Assembly: GCF_020907985.1 (NCBI RefSeq)
Contig: NZ_JAJJPA010000002.1
Coordinates: forward strand, 124,001 to 188,000
Length of the DNA: 64,000 bases
Reading direction: 5' to 3'
Source of the DNA: Kitasatospora humi
GTDB lineage: Bacteria; Actinomycetota; Actinomycetes; Streptomycetales; Streptomycetaceae
The notes below the pieces were generated by a model. That model was given only the letters and a program-made list of their open reading frames with translations, was not told where the DNA came from and made no database searches. The position numbers were made by a program, and so were the translations under genes. Of the stretch, positions 41,232-50,408 are shown piece by piece (the stretch's first letter is position 1; each line of letters begins with the position of its first letter).

Positions 41232-42419
41232 GTGTCCCAGGATGTGAGGCTGCCGGTGGTGGTCGTCGCCGGACTGCACGAGGCCCAGCGCCGCCAAACG
41301 GTGCTGGAACTGCTGGAGGGCTGCGTCGACGCGGTGGTCCTCCATCACGACCTGCGGGACGCGTCCCACGGTGTGGTGCACCGCCACGTCCGGGACGGCA
41401 AGGGCGAGTTCGCGCCCACCACGGTCCCGCTGACCAACGACTGCCCGTGCTGCGCCGTGCGCGAGGACCTGCTGCCCGAACTCGCCCGGATCGCCGAGGA
41501 CGGTCAATACGGCCTCGCGATAGTCGAGTTGTGGGGCGGCAGCGACCCGCACCCGGTGGTGGAAGTGATCGCGGGCGGCGAGGTGGACGACACCTGCATG
41601 CACGAGGTGATCGAACTCGCCGGCGTCGTCACGGCGGTGGACCCGCTGCGGCTGATCGGCGAGCTGTCCGTCTCGGACGCACTGCACGAACACGGACAGC
41701 ACACCTGCGCCGACGACGACCGCACCCTCGCCGAGGCGCTCGCCCACCAGATCGAGTACGCCACCGTGCTCACCGTGCCGCGGGCCGGCCGCGAGGGTGG
41801 CGCGCCCGAGCGGTCCGCGGGCCTCGCGATGCTGCGCCAACTGCACTCCACCGCCCGGGTCGTGCGGCTCGGGACGGGTGAACTGCTCCGCGCGGCGCTC
41901 GGCGGCTTCGACGTCGCCGCCGCGCGTGACCGGGTCAATCCGGCCTTGGCGCTGCTGCCCCAGGAGAGGGACGAGGCGGGCGTGGCCACCGTGGTCTGGG
42001 AGCGCCGCCGCCCGCTGCACCCGACGCGGCTGCACCAGGCGCTGGAGCAGCTGGTGCCCGCCGCCCAGCGCAGCCGCGGCCGGTTCTGGCTGGCCAACCG
42101 CCCCGACCTGATGCTCGCCTGGGACGCCGCCGGGGCCAACCTGGCGGTGGAGGAGTGCGGCCCCTGGCTCGCCTCGCTGCCCGATGCGGCCTGGGAGCTC
42201 TACCCGCCCACCCGCCGGGCCGCCGCCGCCCTCGACTGGCACCCCCTGCACGGCGACCGCATCCAGCAACTCAGCTTCACCGCCGAGGGCCTGGACACCG
42301 ACGGGATCGTCGAACTGCTCGACTCCTGCCTGCTCACCGACGCCGAACTACTGGCCGGCGAACCCGGGTGGAAGACCCTGCCCGACGCGTTCGCCGACCT
42401 GCTGGACGCCCCGTCCTGA
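41232..42419 (+). CDS. COG0523 (CobW/YciC-like) protein lacking a normal Walker A motif
   Basis: 395 aa from the GTG at 41232, which has GAGGAGG five bases upstream. The family metal motif is present as [13 protein letters not shown] (CxCC). The C-terminal CobW_C domain is intact ([19 protein letters not shown]). The expected P-loop GxxxxGKT is replaced by [19 protein letters not shown], so GTP binding by the classical loop is doubtful. Members of this group are zinc-starvation induced; a zinc chaperone role is proposed for related GTPases. Confidence 0.8.
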   Translation: MSQDVRLPVVVVAGLHEAQRRQTVLELLEGCVDAVVLHHDLRDASHGVVHRHVRDGKGEFAPTTVPLTNDCPCCAVREDLLPELARIAEDGQYGLAIVELWGGSDPHPVVEVIAGGEVDDTCMHEVIELAGVVTAVDPLRLIGELSVSDALHEHGQHTCADDDRTLAEALAHQIEYATVLTVPRAGREGGAPERSAGLAMLRQLHSTARVVRLGTGELLRAALGGFDVAAARDRVNPALALLPQERDEAGVATVVWERRRPLHPTRLHQALEQLVPAAQRSRGRFWLANRPDLMLAWDAAGANLAVEECGPWLASLPDAAWELYPPTRRAAAALDWHPLHGDRIQQLSFTAEGLDTDGIVELLDSCLLTDAELLAGEPGWKTLPDAFADLLDAPS

Positions 42420-42447
42420 ACCCCTGACACGAAGGAGACACACCCCG

Positions 42448-42690
42448 ATGGCCAAGCGCACCGGCCCAGGGCGGCCCGCCAAGCCGCGCCCCAATCCGCT
42501 GCTGGAAGCAGGCATCACCTACATCGACTACAAGGACACCAACCTCCTGCGGAAGTTCATCTCCGACCGCGGCAAGATCCGTAGCCGCCGCGTCACCCGG
42601 CTCACCGTCCAGCAGCAGCGCGCGATGGCCCGCGCCATCAAGAACGCCCGCGAGATGGCGCTGCTGCCGTACTCCTCCACCACCCGCTGA
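42448..42690 (+). CDS. rpsR: Ribosomal protein bS18 paralogue, zinc-free
   Basis: 80 aa. The conserved [20 protein letters not shown] and [20 protein letters not shown] identify bS18. No Cys is present. ATG follows GAAGGAG. Part of the Zur-type operon. Confidence 0.93.
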   Translation: MAKRTGPGRPAKPRPNPLLEAGITYIDYKDTNLLRKFISDRGKIRSRRVTRLTVQQQRAMARAIKNAREMALLPYSSTTR

Positions 42691-42709
42691 GAATCCTGGA
42701 GCAACCGAC

Positions 42710-42874
42710 ATGGCCGTCCCCAAGCGCAAGATGTCCCGCAGCAACACGCGCCACCGCCGCGCGCAGTGGAAGGCGAGCGCCCCGCAGCTCGTCCCGATCA
42801 CCGTCCAGGGTCAGGAGTTGCTGGTGCCGCGCAACCTGGTCAAGGCGTACGAGCGCGGACTGCTCACGCCCTGA
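42710..42874 (+). CDS. rpmF: Zinc-independent ribosomal protein bL32 paralogue
   Basis: 54 aa. [20 protein letters not shown] is unmistakable bL32. The four zinc Cys of the housekeeping form are absent; the end reads [13 protein letters not shown]. Last gene of the operon, about 230 bp before the left end of the insertion sequence. Confidence 0.93.
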   Translation: MAVPKRKMSRSNTRHRRAQWKASAPQLVPITVQGQELLVPRNLVKAYERGLLTP

Positions 42875-43101
42875 AGTGCGGCTCCGAACCGCGCGCCCCG
42901 TCAGCTCAGAACCGCCGAATGAGGAAGTTCCATCGTGAATCGTGCAGGTCACCGGCCCTGGCGTGAGAAGCCGTTGGAGTGCTCGCGCAGCTCATTGCGT
43001 TGATCGTTTCGGGGAGATCGTCCGTCACCGTGCTACCTGCTGGTGCGTCAGCACCAACAGGGCTCGCACCAGCGCGGTCGCGTGCCGTGGATGCATGCGC
43101 A

Positions 43102-44960
43102 CTTTGGTCAGGATCCGGGCTCTGTTGCTCTATTCGGGCTCGTCGATCAAGCCGCGAGTTGGTGGGCGAGTTGGGAAAGTCGGCTGGTCCGGGGGCGTCG
43201 GGGGTCTTCGGCCCAGTGGGCGTCGAGCCGGATGACGTTGATCGCGGTGGCGGAGTAGGCGTGCTGGAGGCTGGTCTTGGGCAGGCCGCGGTAGCGGGCC
43301 CGGCGTAGGCCAGTGACGTCGAGAGCCTGGTTGATGGTGCCCTCGACACCGGCCCGGAGGGCGTACTTGGTCTGCCAGCTGTCGGTCTTCTGCTCGGCGC
43401 GCGCGGTGGCGACGGTCTCGTGCAGCTCGCGGGGCCGCAGGGTGAGCATGCGGTTGCCGCGCGCGGCGGTGGTGCACTTGTTGCGGGAGGGACAGGTGTC
43501 ACAGTCGGAGCGGGCGAACTCGATCACGATGGCGTCGTGGCCGTGCTGCTGGACGGGATACCAGCCGGTGCTGGTGCGGCCTTCGGGGCAGTGGACTTGA
43601 CGTGCTGTCCAGTCGATACGGAAGGCGCTCTTGTCGAAGCCTTCGGCGGCCCGGGCCTGGCGGGAGTGGTCGGCCAGTAGTGGAGTGATCATGGCGATGC
43701 CGTCGTGGGCGGCGGCGGTGACCAGGTCGGCGGAGGGGTAGCCGGAGTCCAGGTAGTGCTCGCCCGGTTTGACCTGCCGCTCCGTCAATCGCTGTTGGAT
43801 GCCGGCGGTGGCGGTCACGTCCGGTGCGGTCGAGGCGGTGGTGACCACGTCCGTGATCAGGTTCGGAGTCCGGGTCCTGACCCCCACCAGGGCGCCGTCG
43901 AAGGTGTCGTCGCAGGTCTCGGTGAGGTGGACCTTGTAGCCGCTCCAGAACAGCTCGTCTCCCTTGGCGGACCAGCGGGCGTCGCGGTCGTAGGGGGAGG
44001 CGAGCCGCAGATGGCCGGGCGGGACGCCGTCCACTTCGGCCTCCCGCTTCCTGACCACCTCCCGTCCCCGGGCGTCGGTGTGCACGTAGTAGGTCTGCAT
44101 GAAGATCCGCCGCAGCAGCTGGACCGCCTCGATCTCGCGCAGCCACACCGGGGCGGCGGGTGCGTGAATCGCGTGCAGCAGCGCGAGGGCGTCCTGGCCG
44201 TAGACCTCGGCCAGCCGGTCCCGCTTCGTCTTCGACGAGGGAAGCCGCCATGAGTCGACCCTGGCCGCGTAACGCAGTTCCCACTCTGCCACCGGTACCG
44301 CTTGTGCGAGCCAGGTCGCAGCAGCCGCGGCCAGCGCCTCCAGCGCCGCCCGCACGCTCTCACCGGCGAGCTCCAACCGGTTCAAGTCCCGCACCGCGCT
44401 GATGACATGGGTGGAGTCGGTGCGTTGCTTGCCCCCGGCCGCGATCAGCCCCTCCTGACGGCAGTGTTCCACCAGCCTGTCGAAGATCAGGCGCTCCATG
44501 CCGTGCTCGACCAACCTGGCCCGGAACTTCGCCAGCACCGTGAAGTCGAACCCCGGATCGGTCAGCTCCAGGCCGAGCGCATACTTCCAGTCGATTGCTC
44601 GGACCGCCATCCCGGCGGCCTGGCGGTCGGTCAGGTTCTCCGCGAACTGCAGCACCGTGACCAGCGCCAACATCCCCGGTGACAGGCCCGGCGCCCCACG
44701 CACCCCGAACGCGGACGCGAACGGCTCGTCCGAGAAGACCTCCGCCAGCTTCTCCCGCGCCCGCATCGCCAGCGTCCCCTTCGGAAACGCCGCCGCCGCG
44801 ACCAGCTCCGTCTGCTCCGGGACCTCCGGCAGTCCCGCCGCCCTCATCGACACCCACACCACCCCCGCGACCGCCTGCCCACGAGACAGCCGCACAAGCG
44901 ATCATGCCGTAGTCAGCCGACCCACGACCCGAATTCGGCAACAGAGTCCTGAACCAAAAG
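43102..44960 (-). mobile_element. IS1182-family insertion sequence
   Basis: About 1.86 kb, one transposase. The ends are imperfect inverted repeats: CTTTGGTCAGGA then CTCTGTTGCTCTATTCGGG on the left (43102-43138), and on the minus strand CTTTTGGTTCAGGA then CTCTGTTGCCGAATTCGGG on the right (44924-44960). The left copy has about six extra bases between the two blocks. Exact ends and a target duplication could not be fixed. Confidence 0.75.
43147..44895 (-). CDS. IS1182-family transposase
   Basis: 582 aa, GTG start. N-terminal transposase domain (LADVFSDEPFASAFGVRGAP-like region; GMLALVTVLQFAENLTDRQA). The catalytic DDE core starts with Asp160 in KQRTDSTHVISA, a second Asp in HYLDSGYPSADLV and the Glu in RAGVEGTINQALD. 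The CPSRNKCTT cysteine segment is usual for the group. No stop or frameshift is seen, so it may be active. Confidence 0.9.
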   Translation of the reverse strand: MRLSRGQAVAGVVWVSMRAAGLPEVPEQTELVAAAAFPKGTLAMRAREKLAEVFSDEPFASAFGVRGAPGLSPGMLALVTVLQFAENLTDRQAAGMAVRAIDWKYALGLELTDPGFDFTVLAKFRARLVEHGMERLIFDRLVEHCRQEGLIAAGGKQRTDSTHVISAVRDLNRLELAGESVRAALEALAAAAATWLAQAVPVAEWELRYAARVDSWRLPSSKTKRDRLAEVYGQDALALLHAIHAPAAPVWLREIEAVQLLRRIFMQTYYVHTDARGREVVRKREAEVDGVPPGHLRLASPYDRDARWSAKGDELFWSGYKVHLTETCDDTFDGALVGVRTRTPNLITDVVTTASTAPDVTATAGIQQRLTERQVKPGEHYLDSGYPSADLVTAAAHDGIAMITPLLADHSRQARAAEGFDKSAFRIDWTARQVHCPEGRTSTGWYPVQQHGHDAIVIEFARSDCDTCPSRNKCTTAARGNRMLTLRPRELHETVATARAEQKTDSWQTKYALRAGVEGTINQALDVTGLRRARYRGLPKTSLQHAYSATAINVIRLDAHWAEDPRRPRTSRLSQLAHQLAA

Positions 44961-45025
44961 AGAATTGGCACTCCATTTTCCTTCACGGACAGCGGTTTGC
45001 CGCGGGGGTGTGCTTGGCTGGGGGC

Positions 45026-45853
45026 GTGATCGATGACTTCCTGACCCACCGCCTGGGCGCCGTCGAGGAGGCCGTGCACGAGGCCGCGGCCGCGGAGATC
45101 ATGCCTCGCTTCCGCAAACTGGCAGACCACGAAGTGGAGTCCAAGGCCGGCGCGCACGACTTGGTCACCGTCGCGGACCGGCTCGCCGAGGAGTACCTGA
45201 CCGCCGAGCTCACGGGGCTGCTGCCGGGGTCGGTCGTGGTTGGCGAGGAGGCGGTGCACGCCGACCCTGCCGTGTACGGGGCGCTGCGTGGAAGCGTGCC
45301 GGTGTGGATCGTTGACCCGGTCGACGGCACCCGTCAGTTTGTGCACGGGGACCCGGCGTTCTGCACCCTGGTTGCGCTGGCACACCACGGTGAACTGCTC
45401 GCTTCTTGGACGTACGCACCCGCGCTGGGGGAGTTCGCCACCGCCGTGCGTGGTGAGGGGGCGTACCTCAACGGGCGGCGCTTGGTGAGCGGTTCGCCCG
45501 AGTCGGGCTCCGAGCTGAGGGTGGCCATCACGCACCCGGACTACACCAGCCCTGAGGAGAAGGCGGTCCTGGCCCGCCTTGAGGTGCCCGGCGTGCGGCC
45601 GCGGTATTGCGGCGCGGCCGGGCTGGAGTACCTGCGGGTGGCACGGGGCGACATGGATGCCCTGGCGTTCAGCTGGCCTGCAGCCTGGGACCACGCGGCA
45701 GGCCTGCTGCTGGTCGCGGAAGCCGGCGGTGCCCACTACACGGTGTCCGGGGCGCCATTTTGGGTGGACCGGGACAACGCGCTGCCCTTCGCGATCGCGC
45801 GGGACGACGCAACCGCCATCCGCGTCCGTGACCTGCTGGCGGCTACCACATAG
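45026..45853 (+). CDS. Inositol monophosphatase-family phosphatase
   Basis: 275 aa, GTG start after GGCTGGGGGC. Metal-binding motifs of the family: VGEEAVH (Glu-Glu), WIVDPVDGTRQFVHGDPAFC and the C-terminal WPAAWDHAAGLLLVAEAGG. Mg2+-dependent, Li+-sensitive hydrolysis of a phosphate ester such as inositol-1-phosphate, histidinol phosphate or PAP. Substrate not certain. Stands alone between the IS and the broken collagenase. Confidence 0.88.
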   Translation: MIDDFLTHRLGAVEEAVHEAAAAEIMPRFRKLADHEVESKAGAHDLVTVADRLAEEYLTAELTGLLPGSVVVGEEAVHADPAVYGALRGSVPVWIVDPVDGTRQFVHGDPAFCTLVALAHHGELLASWTYAPALGEFATAVRGEGAYLNGRRLVSGSPESGSELRVAITHPDYTSPEEKAVLARLEVPGVRPRYCGAAGLEYLRVARGDMDALAFSWPAAWDHAAGLLLVAEAGGAHYTVSGAPFWVDRDNALPFAIARDDATAIRVRDLLAATT

Positions 45854-46056
45854 CGGTCCTTGACGGGGTCGCCGCCAGCAAAAACCAGTGCTGGAAGCAC
45901 ACCGAGGCGTTCTCGTGCAGGTGGGCAGCTGCAGTGGCGAGGTTGGGGTCGGTGATGGACTGGTTACATGGCCCAGTAGCAGGCGTGGTGGCCGACCACG
46001 TCACCCACGGTAGTGGTGACCGTGATCTGTTCGGTGTCTGTCGCCTTGCACGGTGA

Positions 46057-47064
46057 CGGTCCTGGGCGGGTCTCGAGCCAGGTTCGCTGGCTGGCGTTGA
46101 GGCGGGTCCTGTTTGGTCGAACAACACCACCGACAACGTCGTGGTGTTCTCCAGCCGGCTCGACTACGTCATCTACGCCGGGGCGATCTACGGCGTGCCG
46201 ACCGGCAACGGCGGCATCACGCTCTACGGGGACCCCTCGACCCCGGGCAGCCAGGACTACTACATCCTGTACCAGGACCCCGCTCCGGACGGCTACACGG
46301 ACAACATCTGGAACCTCAACTACGAGTACACCCACTTCCTGGACGCCAGGTACGACACCAAGGGCACCTGGGCCGAGATGGAGACCGAGCCGAACATCTG
46401 GTGGATCGAGGGGATCTCCGGCTACATCTCCTACAGCTACCGGGGCATCGCCGACACCGACGCGATCACCGACGCGGCGCAGCACACCTACCCGCTGAGC
46501 ACCCTGTGGCAGACCACCTACGCCAACAGCGGCGACGACCGGGTCTTCCCGTGGGGCTACCTGGCGGTCCGCTACATGCTCGAACAGCACCCGGCCGACG
46601 TGCAGCAGATCATGACGTACTTCCGCAACGGTGACTACACCGGCGCGTACGACTACTACACCGGCACCATCGGCACCAGGTACGACGCCGACTTCAACAC
46701 CTGGCTGAACGCCCTGGCGGGCACTGGCAGCCTCCCGTCCTGCACCGCCCCGGACAGCCGGGCGATGGGCCAGAACTGCTCGCGCGGCGGCCAGGCGGCC
46801 ACCGCCGGCAACCTGGACTACCTCTACATCTGGCTCCCGGCCGGGACCACGACGCTGACCGTCACCACCAGCGGTGGCACCGGGCAGGCGTCCCTCTACT
46901 ACGACTCCGACACCTGGGCGACACCGACCACGTACACCGCTTCCTCCACCAACCCCGGCACGGCCCAGCACCTCACCGTCAGCAACACCACAGCCGGCTA
47001 CCGCTACCTCAGTCTCTATGCCGTCACCGACTTCAGCGCGGTCACCGTTTCCGCGCAGTACTGA
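46057..47064 (+). pseudogene. M9 collagenase, 5'-truncated and with a damaged HEXXH motif
   Basis: Open from the stop at 46054 to TAC-TGA at 47064 with no proper start. The visible part is the C-terminal portion of a collagenase catalytic domain (NNTTDNVVVF; DYVIYAGAIYGVP; NIWWIEGISGYISYSYRG) followed by a PPC domain (TAGNLDYLYIWLPAGTTTLTV). The zinc motif HEYTH is here YEYTH (LNYEYTHFLDARYD), so the first zinc-binding His is gone. The signal peptide and N-terminal activator domain are missing. I infer a decaying gene whose loss may relate to the nearby IS. Confidence 0.8.
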
Positions 47065-47168
47065 CCCGACCCGCGTGCGGTCCCCGGCCGATCGACCACC
47101 GACCTCGGACCGCACCCGGCACGGCGGCGGCGCGCCGCTGCCCGAGAGCGTTCGACCGGCCCAGGCGC

Positions 47169-47372
47169 GTGCGTACCCGTCCGTGGGGCCGCCGTGCGGC
47201 GAGCGCCAAGCCCGCTCCGGCCACCCCGGCGACCACCGCCGCGAAGGCGAGCAGCAGCGACTCCACCGCCCGCGCGCTCGGCATCGCGGGCATCGTCGTC
47301 GGTGTCCTCGGTGCGGCGGCGGGCGTCGTGCTCGGCCGCCGCGGCCGCGGCACCGGTGGCTCGGCGGCCTGA
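47169..47372 (+). pseudogene. C-terminal membrane tail of a YcnI-like copper protein
   Basis: The frame ends SSDSTARALGIAGIVVGVLG, then AAAGVVLGRRGRG. This is the stalk and transmembrane tail of actinobacterial YcnI (DUF1775) copper-binding proteins. The copper-binding ectodomain and signal peptide are absent. A membrane protein gene typical of the same neighbourhood follows at 47498. Confidence 0.55.
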
Positions 47373-47396
47373 GGCATCAGAGCCTGAGGCACGCGA

Positions 47397-47431
47397 CCGG
47401 GTGGTGCGGGACAGGATCCCGCACCACCCGG
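47397..47431. terminator. Perfect 15-bp hairpin terminator
   Basis: CCGGGTGGTGCGGGA at 47397-47411 pairs with TCCCGCACCACCCGG at 47417-47431 around CAGGA, 24 bases after the YcnI remnant. Confidence 0.8.
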
Positions 47432-47497
47432 GTGCGCCCCACAGCGGCGCCTGCCGCACGGGGTCGGAATCGAACGGGCCATGTCATACTCGGCCGC

Positions 47498-48148
47498 ATG
47501 GAGCCAGGGGCAGCGATACGCACGGCACGCGCGGGAGTGTTCACCGCGCTGCTGCTGGCGCTGTCCGCGGGTGGTCACGTCCTGCTGACCGGGACGGCGC
47601 TGCCCGCTCCCGTCGTGGCCGTCGCCGCCGTCGTGGTCTTCGCGGCCGCGCTGCTGCTGTCGGGGCGCGAACGCGGCTTCGGCCAGATAGCCGCCGTCCT
47701 GGTTCCGCTCGAACTGGCGTTGAACGCCTTCTACAACGCCGGCCAGGCCACCTGTGGACCCGGCGGCGCACGGGGCGGCGGGCTGCTGCCCGACCTGCTG
47801 TGCGGAACCGGTCCCGTCCACGACCTCGGGCCCGTCCCCGTCCTGCCGGGGCAACTCACCAGCGGTCAGCTGACCGTGGTCGTCCTCGCCCACGTGGGGG
47901 CGGCGCTGGTCGCGGCCCTGTGGCTGCGGCAGGGCGAGAAGGCGGTCTTCCGCCTGCTGACCGTCGCCGCCGTGCGCACCTGGCGGCCGGTGCGGATCCT
48001 GCTGGCCTGGCTGCTGCCCGCCGAGCCCGAGCAGGCGTTGCCTGCCTGGGCGTTTTCCGACGACGAGCGCCGCGGTCCGCAGGAGGTCCTGCGGCGCTGC
48101 ACCCGGCGGCGCGGCCCGCCGTCCCTCGTCCCCGCGCTGATCGGCTGA
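47498..48148 (+). CDS. Integral membrane protein, paralogue of the 63 kb Met-rich protein
   Basis: 216 aa. About five hydrophobic helices (AGVFTALLLALSAGGHVLL; PVVAVAAVVVFAAALLL; TVVVLAHVGAALVAALWL). A loop with two Cys (QATCGPGG; DLLCGTG) lies between helices 3 and 4. It shares layout and motifs (HVL/HVS after helix 1, AAHLLAAL-like fourth helix, F.LL..VR.W) with the protein at 63068. Such proteins often neighbour copper genes (YcnI, SCO1) in streptomycetes. Function unknown. Confidence 0.75.
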   Translation: MEPGAAIRTARAGVFTALLLALSAGGHVLLTGTALPAPVVAVAAVVVFAAALLLSGRERGFGQIAAVLVPLELALNAFYNAGQATCGPGGARGGGLLPDLLCGTGPVHDLGPVPVLPGQLTSGQLTVVVLAHVGAALVAALWLRQGEKAVFRLLTVAAVRTWRPVRILLAWLLPAEPEQALPAWAFSDDERRGPQEVLRRCTRRRGPPSLVPALIG

Positions 48149-48348
48149 CCGGAACCGAGACGCCCGCTCGTATGAGCGAGCCGTCCCCCGGGACCGGCCT
48201 GCCCGCAGCGTCCTCCAGCAGCCCTACCGGGCACGCCGCGCCGTCCCGCGTACGCGCCGCGCCTGCCCGCATCCCCACCCCCTGCACGGAGACGTCCGCG
48301 CCCTGGTGAACCGCGCCCAGGGTCCGTTGGACGGGAGACGAGACCATC

Positions 48349-49134
48349 ATGAGCAACAGGAACAGCCAGGACGCCAAGAAGTCCGCCCGCGAGCGGATGC
48401 ACGCCGAGCGCGAGCGCCGGCAGCGGGCCGCGTCCCGCCGCAGGAAGACGATCATTGGCGGTATAGCCGTGGCCGTCGTGGCGGGCGCCGTCGGCATCAG
48501 CATCGCGTTCGCGAACAACGGCGGCAGCAGCGGCCCGCTGGTGGTGCCGGCGAACGCCAGCGGCACCAACGGCACCACGATCGTGTACGGCAACCCGAAC
48601 AACCACAACGTGCTGGACGTGTACGAGGACTTCCGCTGCCCGATCTGCGACAAGCTGGAGAAGGCCGACGGCCCGACCATCCAGCAGCTCGCCGACAACG
48701 GCACGTACACGATCCACTACCACATGGCGACCTTCCTGGACGCCAACCTCGGCGGCAGTGGCTCCAAGAACGCGCTCGCCGCGGCCGGTGCGGCGCTGAA
48801 CGAGGGCACCACGCAGTTCAAGCAGTTCCACGACGTGCTCTACGCCAACCAGCCGGCCGAGACCAGCGACGGCTTCGCCGACACCAACCACCTGCTCGAC
48901 CTGGCCAAGCAGGTGCCCGGGCTGGTCACCCCCGACTTCACCAAGGCGGTCCAGGACGGCACGTACAAGACCTGGGCGGGCAAGGTCGGCGACGCGTTCA
49001 ACAGCAGCGGCGTCACCGGCACTCCCACCCTCAAGCTCAACGGCAAGCAGCTCACCGTCTTCGACAGCCAGGGCAACCCGATCACCCCCGCCCAGTACAC
49101 CCAGCTGATCCAGCAGACCGCCGCCGCCAAGTGA
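48349..49134 (+). CDS. DsbA-like membrane-anchored thiol oxidoreductase
   Basis: 261 aa. A very basic N-terminus and one transmembrane anchor (about residues 34-54) lead to an extracytoplasmic thioredoxin fold with active site CPIC (Cys97, Cys100: EDFRCPICDKL) and the cis-Pro loop GTPTLKLNGK. It introduces or isomerises disulfides in exported proteins. The VKOR gene starts 17 bp downstream and should re-oxidise it. Confidence 0.9.
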   Translation: MSNRNSQDAKKSARERMHAERERRQRAASRRRKTIIGGIAVAVVAGAVGISIAFANNGGSSGPLVVPANASGTNGTTIVYGNPNNHNVLDVYEDFRCPICDKLEKADGPTIQQLADNGTYTIHYHMATFLDANLGGSGSKNALAAAGAALNEGTTQFKQFHDVLYANQPAETSDGFADTNHLLDLAKQVPGLVTPDFTKAVQDGTYKTWAGKVGDAFNSSGVTGTPTLKLNGKQLTVFDSQGNPITPAQYTQLIQQTAAAK

Positions 49135-49151
49135 CCCAGGGGAGCCCGCAC

Positions 49152-49808
49152 ATGACCGCCGCCGCTCGATCCACCGCACGGGCCGCCGACCGGCCGCCGG
49201 CCCGTCGGCTGACCGCCGTCGTCGACAGCGGCCGGGCCTTCGGCCTGCTGCTGCTCATCGCCGGAGCGCTCGGCCTGGCCGCCTCGATCACCCTCACGCT
49301 GGAGAAGATCCGGGTCCTGGAGAACCCGAACTACGTGCCCAGCTGCAACATCAACCCGATCATCAGCTGCGGCTCGGTGATGCGGACCTCGCAGGCTTCT
49401 GCCTTCGGGTTCCCCAACTCACTGATCGGGCTGGGTGCCTTCGCGGTGGTGGTCACCATCGGCGTGGTGGTGCTGACCGGGGCGCGGCTGCCGCGCTGGT
49501 TCTGGCTGGGCCTGCAGGCGGGCACGCTCTTCGGGGTCGGCTTCGTCACCTGGCTGATGGGCCAGACGCTGTACTCGATCGGCGCGGTCTGCCCGTACTG
49601 CATCGTGGTGTGGATCGCCACCATCCCGCTGTTCTGGTACACGACCCTGCACAACGTGCGGCACGGGGTGATCCCGTTGCCCGCCCGGTCGCGCCCGGCG
49701 ACCGAGGTGGTCGCCCGCTACCACTGGGTCGTCCCGGTGCTCTGGTACCTGGTGATCGCGCTGCTGATCCTCAACCGCTTCTGGTACTACTGGCGCACCC
49801 TGCTGTGA
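49152..49808 (+). CDS. Vitamin K epoxide reductase (VKOR) homologue
   Basis: 218 aa, five predicted helices. The loop pair Cys65/Cys73 (SCNINPIISCGS) and the active-site CPYC (Cys147, Cys150) with conserved Ser/Phe context (GFPNSLIGLGAF) are all present. It uses menaquinone to re-oxidise DsbA partners. Operon with the DsbA-like gene. A disulfide pair is a normal part of actinobacterial genomes; here it lies next to the putative metallophore locus. Confidence 0.92.
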   Translation: MTAAARSTARAADRPPARRLTAVVDSGRAFGLLLLIAGALGLAASITLTLEKIRVLENPNYVPSCNINPIISCGSVMRTSQASAFGFPNSLIGLGAFAVVVTIGVVVLTGARLPRWFWLGLQAGTLFGVGFVTWLMGQTLYSIGAVCPYCIVVWIATIPLFWYTTLHNVRHGVIPLPARSRPATEVVARYHWVVPVLWYLVIALLILNRFWYYWRTLL

Positions 49809-49912
49809 CGGGACCTCACTGACCAGCCCGCGTCCGGCATTCGGAACGAGCTCGGACCCGGCCCCGGAGGACCGGGTGGGTCGGAGCCCAGGTCGGTACG
49901 GGCGCGGGGTGG

Positions 49913-50131
49913 TCAGGAGGCCGCGGCGGCGAGGGCGTCCAGGGCGCCGCTCTTGGCCTGGGCGACGAGGTCGCGGAACTGCTCCTCGCTCATCTGCACC
50001 TGCTGGCCGAAGTCGTCGGTGATCCGCACCCGCCGCTCCTCGGGCGCCGCCGGGTCCAGGAACAGCTGCGGGCAGCCGCAGTTGCAGTTGCCGCAGAAGG
50101 TCGCGACGGGCTGCGTGCTGGTGTTGCTCAT
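49913..50131 (-). CDS. Tiny cysteine-cluster protein (CxxCxCxC)
   Basis: 72 aa from the ATG at 50131 (GAGG 8 bases upstream). The N-terminal core ATFCGNCNCGCPQLFLDP packs four Cys in eight residues. A hydrophilic segment (EERRVRITDDFGQQVQM) and a C-terminal helix (SEEQFRDLVAQAKSGALDAL) follow. It is divergent from the ABC importer and separated from it by a 277-bp gap. The spacing suggests soft-metal (Cu+ or Zn2+) or Fe-S binding; a metallochaperone or modified-peptide precursor are alternatives. I do not recognise an established family. Confidence 0.7.
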   Translation of the reverse strand: MSNTSTQPVATFCGNCNCGCPQLFLDPAAPEERRVRITDDFGQQVQMSEEQFRDLVAQAKSGALDALAAAAS

Positions 50132-50408
50132 CTCTGCCACCTCGGGGTGTCGCTGTCGTGCGCGTGCTCTGTCGCCTCTTCGATGCCCGGTCCATCGGCA
50201 TGGCCAAACCCGCTGCCAGGCAACGGAATTCGCGGCTTGGGCGCTGATGGGACGGGGTGCGGGTGCGGCATGCTCGGCCCGTCAGCGGCGTCCTCGGGGG
50301 GACGGAAAATCTTGGTGGGGCGAGGGAACTCGAGCGGCGCTGCGCCCGACTACCTGGGCGGGCTCGCAGTGGCGGTCCCAGCGAATTCGGATCACCAGGA
50401 GATTCCCC

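Noticed and set aside
42906..43502. 198-codon minus-strand frame at the left IS end
   Set aside because: Runs through the 3' part of the transposase in another frame and shows no domain.
45964..47115. 383-codon minus-strand frame over the collagenase remnant
   Set aside because: Val/Gly repetitive shadow translation; the plus strand shows clear M9 and PPC homology.
50141..50408. Cobalamin riboswitch before the B12/siderophore-type importer
   Set aside because: I looked for the B12-box core and the conserved GGGAA...GGTG and CGCAACxGT elements. Only fragments (GGGAACTCGAG) occur and they do not assemble into the fold.
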